Position numbers and translations under genes: made by a program
The notes under the pieces: model-generated
Told to the model about the DNA's origin: nothing
Seen by the model: only the letters and a program-made list of their open reading frames with translations
Databases searched by the model: none
Assembly (NCBI GenBank): GCA_022496805.1
Contig: CM040103.1
Coordinates: 1,568,001-1,632,000 of the forward strand
Length of the DNA stretch: 64,000 nt
Reading direction: 5' to 3'
Source of the DNA: Pohlia nutans
Lineage: Eukaryota > Streptophyta > Bryopsida > Bryales > Mniaceae
Shown here: positions 35,115 to 46,556 of the stretch, piece by piece
Position numbering within the stretch: position 1 is the first letter of the stretch
Layout of the letters: each line of letters begins with the position of its first letter

Positions 35115-35312
35115 CCCCCCACCGTAACATGAGGCCCAACAACAATCCCCGTCATGCTTGGGGTTTCTATGCAGCAATCCCTCGGGACGTGCATTCGACT
35201 GGAATGAAACCGTTATCCTTTTTGGTGATAATAAGCACTCCCCTACAAGGAGCTCACCTCGTGGTTATCACCTAGGTAGTTTAAGGTCATTCCGAACCAA
35301 AAGATGAGTTTG

Positions 35313-35336
35313 CGCTAGAAGGAGGGGTCGAACCTC

Positions 35337-35369
<33 letters not shown>

Positions 35370-35386
35370 AACTGAGCTATTCCAGC
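35313..35386 (-). tRNA. tRNA-Asn (anticodon GTT), second copy in right arm
   Basis: The exact reverse complement of the tRNA at 34322-34395, with the same A and B boxes and the same downstream TTTT (complement of AAAA near 35299-35302). Transcription of the two genes is convergent. Confidence 0.96.
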
Positions 35387-36284
35387 AGTGGGCTGACTTT
35401 TCTGTTCACTCCATTGACCAAAAATTTTAAGATGTCAAAATAACAACACTAACTTATGAGAATTGGATTCTCCTACGAGTACTAACCTTGGCTGGAATGT
35501 AGGATAGAATTACATTAAACGCTCTGTGTGGACAGAGAAGAGCTCAATTAGTGTCCTTGCGTACCTTAACCATCTTTAATGCGCTCCTAAAAAGTACACT
35601 AATTCGCTGTATGCCTGTAACTTAACATCTCATTCAAATTACATTCCTACACATGCACTGCCAGGTATTGCCATCAGTTTCTGCACCCATGAATTTACCA
35701 GTATTGTAATTATTTCAAACTTAAATTTGCAGTAAGCTTGTTACATCCCATTCTGTCAAATTTACATTCCATCAAATTTACATCAAATTTGCAGGCATTT
35801 CTATCAGCAATTTGAGTCATAAGCAACTCCTGCACCCATGAAATCGTGAAAGGTAACAGTATTATAATTATTTCAAACTTAATTTGCAGTAAGCTTGTAA
35901 CATGGCGTTCAAATTAACATTCTCACATACTCATGCAGGTATTTCCATCAGCAATCTTAGTCATTAGCAATTTCTGCATCAGTACAATAATTATTTCTAA
36001 CTTAACCTTTAACTGTAACTCTGTGGTCCAAAATTTGGAATAAAATACAATCGTTAGAGATTTGTTGATATGTTTTCATCAACTACACTACTTTATGCTA
36101 GTAGTGAAGGCGGGTAAGTAGTGAAGGTGACACTAAAAATGTAAAATCAATGCAAATTTTAGCCCTCGTCAATTTCATGATTTTGCAAAATAGAACGTGT
36201 TTTTGGAATTAGTCCCACATGCACTATTAGCAAAAGTATTTAGTGTAGTACAATGATATTGTAGAAAATATGGTGGTAGGAATA

Positions 36285-38173
36285 CAACTGTATGACCTTT
36301 GATGCATGAGCACTTATAAGAGCATTTCCATTTGCGCTTTGAAGGCCATTCAAAAAATCAATGTAGTTCCCCACCAATATCACTCAATTAGACTCTTGAA
36401 AATTGTAGGTGAGCTACTCACAAGTCATCATGCATGAATTGTGCAATTATGATGTGCAATTAAGAAGAGGAGATATGCTAGTGATTTTGAGGGCCCTAAT
36501 TTTTAGTTATTTTCAATCCAATGCTACCATCAAGATCCCCACCAATTTCAAAGGACCTTCATTTTTAGCCCCTTCCACGTCATATTTGTTGAACTTGTTG
36601 TGCCCTCCACTTCCCTTTATTTTCTAGTCAAGGTGCTTTCATTAAACTGAATTCAAGGTGGTTGTTGATATTGGAGGCGTCAACGCAAGTCCGTGTGTTG
36701 TCTACCCATCTTTCTTTCAAATATTCCCTTGCTAATGTCCTAGTCAACCAGTGCCAACTCAACAAAGTACCAATGTGAATGGGCATGGTCCAAGGTGATG
36801 AAGGGCTTTTGAAGAATGATGACGGGCTAGCATTGAGCCGCAAGTGCCTGCATCTCCCCCCCAAAAATCAAGGGCCCGCCACCAGACCCTCTTCTTGCAA
36901 TGTTAGAGTCCCACCATTAAGGATGCTCTAACACAGCTATCTCCATACGAGAATTGCTCTTTGAAGGTCATCCAAAAATGTACAGTGTGCATTCATTTTG
37001 GTGGGGCAATTTGATTGCACATACCGTATGACTCCAGGCATGAGAGACTGAGAGCCCGTCATTTTTACATCACAATCAAAACGATCAAATAATAGTCAGA
37101 CTGATGCTCACGGCAAATTCGGCAGCCACTCCAGTAGTTAACTTGCTGAGGCAGAAACAGGCACAGTCTGATTTCAAGCCACACAGCACAAGGCAAATTC
37201 AGGCTCCCAATTAATGAGAGAATATGGGACAATCTGACACTAATCAAGGTTATCGAGCCTTCATTGCTGATCTCTACAACTAACGTCTGAATGCCTGTTG
37301 AGGTTAGGAAAAAGAGGAACACTGACCATAACGCAATCCATGCTTTTCAGGAAGCGGGTACACATTCTGTTCATCGACCCAAAATTCTGCGGAATTTGAA
37401 TTGGGCTGTACACTGTAGCTCGCCGGATTCAAAAAATTCAAAAAAACACTGTAGTCGAATTGTTCATTACTCCCGGGAAAAATGGTATATTCTTTTCTGC
37501 GCACATGTTAAAAAGCAGGTGCACCCAAATGTTAAAACACATGAGGAAGCTGAAAGGACCTTGTGGCTATATATACAGTCGATAGGTGTAAAATTTTCAG
37601 TTTACCCAGGCTGGCAGAAGGCCATAAGGGGGGTTTCTATTATCCTATTCCTCCTCCTCAGCCTTCTGGTTAGCTTGGGCGGTGGTGGTGGTGGTGTTCA
37701 GACAGTTTATAAATGTCAAGTCCAACACACAAGCATTTTAGTATTGTATTCTACTCATTATTCGCTTTCATTTTTATTCTAAGCCCTGGATACCAGGCTG
37801 AGCAATTTGATAAAGAGAAACTGAAGATAAAATCAAACAGAATATGCAGAATTACTATTGGGCTAAAACTTACATTAGAAAAAAACTCCAATTTTCCTGG
37901 CAGACCATATTGCAGAGGGCAATCAATAATGGAGCTGCGTATCTGCCTCAAATGAAGGGAATAGTCTGATGAACCTGAGCTCAACACACTTCTGGGAAGA
38001 TGGATGTACTTTGCCCTACCATATTTCCAACAGTATTTATTCATTCAATGTAAGTTTTGGACGTTCACTAAGTTGATGTCTGTATTGACATTCATGCTGC
38101 AGACGGTGTCAATCAAAAAGATTTTTCCTGCCTGCTCATCCTCTTTGTAAGGATGGTTTTTCTGTGTAACCTA
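36285..38173. other. No gene; holds the unoccupied relative of the 19-21 kb transposon stack
   Basis: 36300-36520 matches the host DNA around 19110-19224, 20281-20310 and 21255-21320 without the family A and Tc1-like insertions. 36640-37320 has mixed composition without a convincing reading frame. 37680-37700 is a short GGT repeat. Confidence 0.5.
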
Positions 38174-38580
38174 GGGTGGACCAAAACAGCCATGCTTTGT
38201 ATGGCAAAGGCCTCGGGCAGAAGCGCAGGCCACCTTGGGGGTAAAGACTAGGTCGCCCGCGGTGAAGTGTGGATCACCCCCGGCCTCATGCCACCACACG
38301 TCCTCTAGTACAAGGCCGGGTGGTCCGAATGGCCTACGCTTCTACCCGAGACCCACTACATCCGAATGAGGCTTTTCGGAGTGGTCACTTCTCATTCGGT
38401 GAGTGTAATTGGTCACATAAGACATTCTTACAAAGATATCTCATTCGATGAGGATGGACAAAAACCAACTCAGTCTTATGTGACCAGTTACACTCATCAA
38501 GTGAGTAGCAACCTCTGAAAAAAGACTCATTCTGCCAAAGTAACCTTTGTCATACAAAGCATGGTTGTTTTGGTCCACTC
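38174..38580 (+). mobile_element. TA-flanked foldback MITE, GGGTGGACC ends, 407 bp
   Basis: Ends GGGTGGACCAAAACAGCCAT, continuing to GCTTTGTATGGCAAAGG, and its near complement ending GGTCCACTC, between TA (38172-38173, 38581-38582). Inner parts carry a GGTGAGTGTAATTGGTCACATAAGAC motif (split here as GGTGAGTGTAATTGG and TCACATAAGAC) also found in inverted form at 38485-38510 and related to words in the CACTA-like element at 26667. Confidence 0.82.
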
Positions 38581-39398
38581 TAATAACCATGTCCTAGAGT
38601 AGGGATGGATGACATCACTAGAACAGATGAATGTTTGTTCGTTGACCTTGAGCATCGATGGATACGGTGGATATAAATGAGATTCATCACTCTTGGGTGC
38701 TCTTCAGTTCAATCACGTATATTTACATCCATTCCTCTGTATTTTTATGCTTGATGAATGAATTTCTAAAATTTGGTTTTGACAACTTTGCCATCCCTAC
38801 ATTCAGTTCTTCTTTTCTCCTTTGAAAAGTGATGGTGTTGACCATTGAAAAGAAACTAAAAGAGGGAATACAATTGAGTCTGGAGTCCCAGGGTAAAACA
38901 GCAGAATAGTGAAAGTATACATTAGTAGTTCTCAATTGGAAGAGTAAATTAAAGCCCTCCTCAGAAAAATGGTTTTGTTTTGCACCAATTTTCTAAGAAT
39001 TCAAGGACAAATAGTAGCTTTCTGATTCTCACTACAATTATGGATGTGAGTGAGGATGTGGGTTTGCTAAACAATGTCACCAAAGATAGAGTCTTTCCAA
39101 GCTAATAAACTGATATTAAGAATAATATTAAGAATATTAAGATATTAAGAATAATATTATTTATGGTGGCATTGAACTTCTCTTTCTTCATAGTGCATTT
39201 GTTACAAGTGCACAAAATTGTCTATATAATAGCATACTGAAGATTATCACCAACAATTTTGTTGGTAAACATCGACTGTTTGTAATAACCTTCAATGTCA
39301 TAAGTGCCATGAGAAATGTTGGTGATGGTCACCACGAAATCTCAATTAGTTGATATGACCCTTGTACATGAATGTAGGTTCTTTTCAACTGAATTCAC
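38581..39398. other. No gene seen
   Basis: AT-rich; 39112-39165 is a low-complexity TTAAGAATA repeat. Confidence 0.45.
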
Positions 39399-39516
39399 CA
39401 CTAGAAAGGGAGGCACTATCTAGGGAGGTGCGCAGACAAATGACTTGTTCATGCGTGAAATTAGGCAGTACTTGGATATGCACCTACCCCAATAGTGCCA
39501 ACTTTATCTACTAGTG
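39399..39516 (+). mobile_element. CACTA-like MITE, 118 bp
   Basis: Starts CACTAGAAAGGGAGGCACTA and ends TAGTGCCAACTTTATCTACT followed by AGTG; the complement begins CACTAGTAGATAAAGTTGGC. No clean 3-bp target duplication, so the call is less certain than for 28475. Confidence 0.6.
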
Positions 39517-40464
39517 ATTTACAATAATTGTTTCAAAATTACAAAAATACATCCCTTGATTGGCCAATAGCTCTTCAATATGTGGAAGCATCACCCACAC
39601 TCTTACAAATAACCCTACTCTTTTTCTTTTCTTTTTTTAAATTGAAAATTGAAAAAAAAGAAAAGAAAAACCTTTACACCCCACGAATAGAATGTACACA
39701 CGTAGAACTTCAATCCTCACTTATCACTATGCATTTGTATCAATTACTTTGGTACGATTTCCACGTGGTAATGGAATCCTCATTTCCACTATTTTCAATC
39801 CTTCAAACGGATGAACACGTACTAATTCACATGTTCGCGTTAATTCGTGACTTGACTAGATGCATTTCTCGATGGACGGAATTCCCAATGAGCATCATTC
39901 TCCTCACTGGCAACAATAAGAATCCAATTTTACTGCAACTGTAATTGTTCTCCCATATGATACAATAATTGACCATTTATTTCAGAATAATACAAGTAAT
40001 CATAATCATAATCACTGTGACAGTTTATTTAAGTTTTTAGTATGGGATGAAGTTAAAAACTACTGTATACTGGTCAAAACAAAGTCCATGGGCACCTGCT
40101 GTAGCATTGTACACCACTTTGTTTACTTGCACATATGCACACAATTCCTCCCTGTATTTTAGTCAAGAATGCAAGGTTGTCCTCTCATGATGTGCTCTGA
40201 CCCTTCAACCATGTGTTGTCACCAACCCAAAAATTGAAGGAGTGCAAACTTCTGTACAAATCATGCTTAGTACTAATGGACCAGTCAACAGCACTTAGAT
40301 TGAAATTGAATGGAGACAAAATATGCCAAAATCCAGGTTAGGTGATATCCCAATGTTTAAGGCATGGAAAGAAGGGAAGTAGTACCCTAAACTCAACGCT
40401 CAAACTCATTACAAGAAACGATGGGGTCAGAAGATTCAGTACTCACACTAATCACCATGATTAA
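39517..40464. other. No gene seen
   Basis: A 138-codon open frame at 39528-39944 includes poly-Phe/Lys from homopolymers and matches nothing I know; I treat it as chance. Confidence 0.45.
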
Positions 40465-41044
40465 CCCCTAAACGTCACAGCGTCCAGAAACTGGACGACG
40501 AATGATTTCAAAGCCTTCTCACGTTCTCATCGATGCTTGGATGAAACTCATCCAATTTTTTGGAGATTCTTCACCAAGTTGTTGTCCTATCTAATGGCTG
40601 GATTTAGTCATACTAGAGTACATATTTTTCTAAAATTACAAATGTAGAAGTATGTCAAGTCGTTGACCGAGCCAAAATTGCATTGACTCTAGTTCAAAGT
40701 GGAATCGTGGAAAATGAGGTCATAAATTTAAGAAACACAAAAATTTCAAAGTATCACCACGTTTAAGAGTATCTCATTTCAAACTCATTCCAACAAATTT
40801 TACTCAAAAAATATTGAAATTTAGTTTGTAATCGAATTTCGAAGGAATTTTTTATTTTAACTTTCAAATTTTATAATTAAATATTGGTGATTGTATTAGT
40901 GAATGGAACCGTACGGATGGAATCTAAAATTCAAAATCTAGAACTTTCATTTGTATATCAATTCCAGAATATTCTTCTAAATAGTAATTTATAATGCTTT
41001 TTCTCAAATTGTCAATTCCAGGGACACCCTGGTACGTTAAGGGG
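40465..41044 (-). mobile_element. TTAA-flanked MITE, family B relative
   Basis: Ends CCCCTAAACGTCACAGCGTC and CCTGGTACGTTAAGGGG with TTAA on both sides (40461-40464, 41045-41048). The interior right half resembles family B inverted. Its right TTAA overlaps the target of the next element. Confidence 0.85.
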
Positions 41045-41047
41045 TTA

Positions 41048-41468
41048 AGGTAGGAAAACCAAAAACGGTTAATGTCCTCAAGGTGTGCACTAGAGTTGCA
41101 GTAAAACAGGGAGGTGGTAGACCGAAAATGGAGAATTTTTGCATGACCAAGATTCCTAAAAATTTACTAAAAATTACTAATTTTTCTGAATTTTTAGTAG
41201 CCTTGTGTGCGGTTTTCTGTGATATTAGTTAACCGTTTTAGGTGTTTTCATGTGTAGAAAAGGAAGAGTCTAGTATACAAGAAGGGGGTTGGACAAACTT
41301 CCCACTTTGAGAAATTGTAGATAATTATTTACAGGGAATAAAAATACGAAACAACTTGCATTCTTCATCATTTCTTCTTCTTCATCTCAAAAAGGTTTCA
41401 CATAATTTCTAATTCCATTCCTTCTGGTCAAATCACCTTATTTTCACCGTTTTTTGGTTTTCCTACCT
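41048..41468 (+). mobile_element. TA-flanked MITE, AGGTAGGAAAACC ends, 421 bp
   Basis: Ends AGGTAGGAAAACCAAAAACG and CGTTTTTTGGTTTTCCTACCT between TA (41046-41047, 41469-41470). Non-coding. It directly abuts the TTAA element, sharing the TTAA motif. Confidence 0.85.
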
Positions 41469-41813
41469 TAGTGTTACACTACTTTCTTTTTGGCTAATAG
41501 TGCGTGTAGGTTTATAGTGAGGGAGGGTAGTTAGTGAACGTGACACTGAAATGTAAAATCATTGCAAAATGAAGATTCAAGCACCCAGTAAAAATTTCAG
41601 CCCTCGTGAAATTCATGATTTTGCAAAATAGTGTGTTGTCTTTGAAATTAGTACCACATGCGTTGTTAGCAAAAAGTAGTGTAGTGTTAGCATAAAATAG
41701 TGTAGTGTTAAAATAATGTAGTATAGTGAAGCCAATTACGTAGTACCATCTATAACACGCTATTAATATTTTAAGGTGATTTTCAAAATGAATGGAAAGG
41801 TAGATTACGAACT

Positions 41814-41949
41814 ATGTAATTTGATACACTCGAGAGAATACGGTGGGTAGAGGGATTGGCGCAGGTACCTACCGAGTGCGGTAACACGAGGTAGGTACCT
41901 GCGCCAATCCCTCTACCCACCGTATTCTCTCGAGTGTATCAAATTACAT
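41814..41949. repeat. Perfect palindrome: 60-bp arms, 16-bp loop
   Basis: The left arm 41814-41873 and the right arm 41890-41949 are exact complements over 60 bp. The arms run from ATGTAATTTGATACACTCGA to GGCGCAGGTACCTACC. The loop is GAGTGCGGTAACACGA. The GC-rich core stands out from the flanking AT-rich DNA. It could be a foldback MITE, a hairpin RNA precursor or a replication-generated quasipalindrome corrected to perfection; nothing in the sequence decides. Confidence 0.95.
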
Positions 41950-42789
41950 GATGTGAAAAACGGCCCGGGCCGTCGAGCGCTGCCACTTGGAGTGATATGG
42001 TTGGATATGAGTCATATGGTTCAGATTTGATTTGATTTACCAGCTTAGTCCGTCTGTGACAAGACGTACAACAGCCGTCCTTCTAATTAAACGTCGCTTT
42101 CGCTATGGTAGGTAGATGACAGTTGAATTATGGTGAGTAATTCACTGCCTCTTAACGAATCACAGAGCGAGACGGGTCAGGGTAGTTTTTTACCATAACT
42201 TGGTAGTAGCTTCAGGATCCTTGGAGTTTCACGTCGGCTTTCCCACTATCTATATTCTCTTTTTCATGGGTCACAACCAATAAGAAAGTGACACGTGGCA
42301 CTTTCTAAATAATTGAATTAATTTTTACCAAAGATGCTACTTGGTTATGGTACCTTAAAATGCTGTGATCGTTGAATAGGATTTGGTTTTTTAAAATTGG
42401 GATGTATATATTAAGAGAGAATGCCATGTTCTTAAAACTTAATTATATTTATTTGTTTGTAAGTCATAAGACATTTTGGAAATAATCGACCACATATATT
42501 AAATTTGACGTGATCTGATGTCGTAAAGTTTTGGCTATGTTAGAGTGGATATTAATATATTGATATATTTATAGTAATAAAGATTTTTTAAATTGACATT
42601 CTCAATAATATTTTCTTTACAAAATATTTTCTTAAGAAATTAGTTTTTATTCAATAAAAATTTCAATAAAAATTAAGATTTTGGCATGAGTTTCAAAATG
42701 GCCCTTTGGAGGCTTCAAATCCTTTGGCTTTTGTAAACTTTGGCACTTTGTGACTAGATCTAAAGGTCACATGGATAAATCTCCTTCTT
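41950..42789. other. No gene; fragment shared with 33060-33135
   Basis: 42214-42290 resembles 33070-33140 (shared CCTTGGAGTTTCACGT and TCACAACCAATAAGA). The rest is AT-rich and unassigned. Confidence 0.5.
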
Positions 42790-44085
42790 GGTTATTGAAA
42801 TTGATCTTTGTTGTCTATAGTCTTTGTTTCTTTGATATCATGTGGGTCTTTGGCGCCATCTCAATCTTTGCCGTCCCCATCTCAATCTTTGTCAGCATCA
42901 TTTTCAGTCTAATACCTTGTGTGTCTTTGGTGCCATCTCAATCTTTGTCGGAGCCATCTCAATCTTTGTTGACACCATTTCAATTTTTGTGGGTACCTTT
43001 GCCTGTGACATTTCAAGTTTTGTGTGTGCCACTTCAATCTTTGTTGGTGAGATTTCAATCTTTATCGGCCCCATTTCAATCTTTGCTTGTGTCATCTCAA
43101 TCTTTGGTACCACCTCGATATTTAGTGTTTGCTTTGGCCTTTGTAGACTTTGACACCATATCACTAGATCTAAAGATCATATTGATAAATCTCTTTATAA
43201 TTATGGAAATTGATCTTTGTTGTCTATAGTCTTTGTCTCTTTGATACCATGTGGGTCTTTGGTGACATCTCAATCTTTGTTGCAGCGATATCAATCTTTG
43301 TCGGTGCTATCTCAATTCTTGTCAACATCATTGAGTCTGACACCATGTGGGTTTTTGGTGTCATTTCAATTCTTTTCGACATCATTCAGTATGACACCAT
43401 GTAGGTCTTTGGTATCATTTCAATTCTTTTCGACACCATGTGGGACTTTGGTGCCATCTCAATTCTTGTCGGCATTATTCAATCTGACACCATATGGGAC
43501 TTAGGTGCCATCTAACTCTTGTCGGCATCATTCAGTGTGACACCATGTGGGTCTTTGGTGCCATCTCAATTCTTGTTGGCATCATTCAGTCGGACACCAT
43601 GTGGGTCTTTAGTGCCATCTCGATCTTTGTCGAAGTCATTTCAACTTTTGTCGAAGCCATCTTGATCTTTGTTGTAGCTATCTTAATCTTTGTTGACACC
43701 ATTTCAATTTCTGTCGTGCCACTTCAATCTTTGCCAGTGATATTTCAATCTTTGTCAACGCCATTTCAATCTTTACTAGCATCATCTCAGTCTTTGTTAC
43801 CACTTCAATATTTAGTGTCATTTTGAAGTCACGAAAATCCTCTCCTTTGACCTCATTAGATTTTGATGCCATATGAGTCTTTTGACATCATTTCAATCTT
43901 TGGCACCTTTGCAATTTTAAACAAGATTGCAATCTTTGGCACCAGTTGAATTTTAGGTGCCATTTTAATTTTCGGCGCCATCTCAATATTTGGCACCATT
44001 TCAATCTTTGATTCCTTTTCAAGCTTTGGCGTCATTTTACTCTTTGAAACCATTTTAATTTTTGGCATCATCACATCTTTTGGCA
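42790..44085. repeat. Degenerate 21-bp tandem array (heptad-like when read on minus strand)
   Basis: Dozens of imperfect units of the type CCATCTCAATCTTTGTCGG follow each other. A higher-order unit recurs about 408 bp on: GAAATTGATCTTTGTTGTCT is at about 42797 and 43207. Read on the minus strand the unit encodes a 7-residue motif like TKIEMAP. Frames at 42904-43164, 43678-43872 and 43856-44086 each show it, for example ISPTKIEVAHTKLEM and MAPKIKMAPKIQLVPKI. The frames are broken from block to block and lack a unique domain, so a satellite origin or a decayed repeat-protein exon are both possible. Confidence 0.8.
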
Positions 44086-46556
44086 CAACTCAGGGATGAA
44101 GTGGTTTGAAATTAACGTAACTTTCTACATCAATTTTTGATGTCATTTGTTCGTTCACCACAAATATTATTAATTGAAGATTTCCAATTTTATAAAACCC
44201 GCACTTGCCCTTCCAAGTTAGGCATCAACCTTCTCCATTTGACCAAAAAAATTATTATCATTATTGTAAGTTGTGGCCATCTAAATATCCTATATTCAAA
44301 TTATATTTGACATAAAAAAATTGTCCTTTTTTTTTGTTAAAAAGTGATTGGTGGTAACTTTTAAAATGTGACATAAAAGTGTAGAAATTCACTTGAACAT
44401 ACATTACCACATTTACTATCAACAATTACTAATGTAACCTATAGTAAATGTCAATTAAATACACTCAAGAATAATAAACACTACTCCAAAAATAGATTTG
44501 ATGTAAAAAGATGTACTCAAAATATTTGCATTTTTATTTTCATATTTAAAATCAAACGGACATTTTCAAAATGCTAGAGAGGCCAACAAACGAATTGGGA
44601 GAATCAACCCCCACACTGGTATCAAAGATAAAAAACAAAAACAAAAGTTTGCCCCTATTTTTGAACATGGTGGGCAGTCCTTGACTAACTTGGGGTCGCA
44701 GACTCCAAATATAGAATTATAATTTCCAAAAAAAATCACCCAGACCCCAAAATGAGAAATCCAGAAACGTGACAGGTCCCAGTGTGGGGGTTGGTTCTCC
44801 CTCCCCCCAACAAACTAAGTGGGCACTTGAAACATAGAAAGAGAATTTTAGTATATCTGAGGTGTACAGTTGTTCCTACAGTTTGTATGTACAAATACAC
44901 GTACGTACAAATGTAAAAAAGAAAAGTCACTGTGGGCCAAGTGGACCATTCTTCAATGTACACGACTAAAAGGTCTGGCCACTGTGGCCAACCTACCTAA
45001 GGTAACTATATCTAAAAGCGACCATTTCCTTAAAGCGTGCATAGCTCAATCTTCCATTATAAGTAGATTCTGACAGCCTACTGTTGATGAGAATGTGCAC
45101 AATCTGAACATCAAAGTTTAGGGTCGCTTTAAGGTCAACCTATAGTTAGCACTTTGGAAATTCATAACTTATTCATACGGTGTCCAAATAATGCATGCTA
45201 AAGTGCGTTGGAATCCTCTTGAACTTGCTAATAAGACCCACTGAAAATATTTTCTGTTTTATGTGTGTAAATAGGCTCAGTTGGTAAGGTGAACGCTTTA
45301 AGGTATAGTTACCTTACAATAAAGGTTCATGCCAAGAGAGCAGAAACTCAAGTTCATCCAGATTCATTAATATCAGGAACGGCGGTAAGTTATTGAGCTG
45401 GCAGTCACAAGGAAGCAACCTGGGTGAGTTGGCATGCCCCGCCACTTGGAACGTACTTTTTGAACTGATAACAGCAAGTTTTGCCGGGAAATTTGAACTG
45501 GGGCCTCAGTTTTGCCGGGAATGGCCAGCCTTGCTCCACGCCAGTCCACGGCAGGAGCGGTTGGATCTGATCCTGGGGTTGACAATAAAACCGCCCACGC
45601 TGTCCTGCCCTCACTTTTCCCTTCTGTGATGTAACTTAGAAACTTACAGGGGGGCCTCAGACCCAATTAATTTTTTTAGAATGAATTGAAAAAACTGAAT
45701 AATTGATAAAAAAACTGAAAAATAAAGGGAGAACTCGTCGTTGCATAGTGTCCCTTGCCAGACGTGGAAGCTAGGCTGTCAGCCCATGAAGAACCTTCCC
45801 TGCTGCATTCATAACGCCCTCTGACATGGAGGACCACATGCCATACCATAAGGCTCAAATCAACAAAGCCTTGACAAGATTAATATAAGTTTCACTCAAA
45901 CAGCCAAGCCAGTATCAGGAATCGAATAACACTTGGATAGGTCTTATTATAAGTAACTACAGCAACCTCCTTCCTGCCTTGAACAGTATAGAAAAGTTTG
46001 ACGTTGTTGGTAAGAATTTAAGAATGAACAGACATTCGAAGAGATGATTTCGTAGTGAGGAAGACATTATAGCAATGAGCATTACAAGCCAGCCAATGAG
46101 TACAATCGACTCCAAGAGAAATTGAGCGAAAAATTGCGCGTAAGTTTGCAGATTAAGGTGATCATGTATCGCAAGTCCTGGCCCTTGAAGACAATATTAC
46201 AGAACCATACTGTACATGTCTCTGAGCTCCAACATGGTTGGAAAATGCTGTAAGGCTAGCCGTATTATACACTACGAGTGTCAGGGCAGCTGAAAAGGAC
46301 TTTTCTATCTAACTAGCGCTCGTAATTTACACTCATCTCAGTCCACCTCGCTCACTGCGAGACATCAGGCCCTCGCTTGGGCTCGCATCCTTGTTTGATT
46401 GTTTGACAGGTATATCGTTCTGAGAAGAGAAAGAAATTTACACGGAGCTCTCGCATCTAAGAATTAAACTCTGAGCCAGCAAAAATGGATCTAAGAGGGC
46501 CCCTTCAGCATAAGTCACCAGCAATTTGCCATCTTTTAGCAAAACACTGAGCACTC
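44086..46556. other. Intergenic, with small foldbacks
   Basis: 44598-44806 is an imperfect foldback (GGGAGAATCAACCCCCACAC and complement). 45395-45655 is GC-richer, with two copies of AGTTTTGCCGGGAA, and not assignable. The last 300 bp are the 3' side of the XRI1 gene. Confidence 0.4.
45264..45340 (+). repeat. Possible tRNA-derived SINE head
   Basis: TAGGCTCAGTTGG resembles a polymerase III A box and AGGTTCATGCC lies about 45 bp on like a weak B box. No cloverleaf can be formed and no 3' tail is seen, so this is a tentative call. Confidence 0.25.

Larger units (their letters stand above)
33424..36284. repeat. Inverted duplication, two 1,170-bp arms with tRNA-Asn genes
   Basis: 33424-34593 reappears as its reverse complement at 35115-36284. 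The arms have the same length and I found a single mismatch near the inner edge (GTTGGACC against GTTGGGCC). Each arm carries an intact tRNA-Asn. The 521-bp spacer holds the natural continuation of the left arm and a Harbinger-like MITE cut at the right junction. Near-identity implies a very recent event or an assembly artefact. Confidence 0.93.

Noticed and set aside
33424..36284. LTR retrotransposon interpretation of the two long arms
   Set aside because: The arms are inverted, not direct, and carry tRNA genes; there is no internal gag-pol.
39528..39944. 138-codon plus-strand frame
   Set aside because: Low-complexity Phe/Lys from homopolymers, no motif, AT-rich context.
42750..43504. Plus-strand frames rich in SIFVGAISIF
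   Set aside because: Mere translation of the 21-bp tandem array; the hydrophobic pattern comes from the ATTTC/ATCTC repeats.
45264..45340. A true tRNA gene
   Set aside because: A-box-like sequence is present but no cloverleaf or acceptor stem forms; kept only as a weak SINE candidate.
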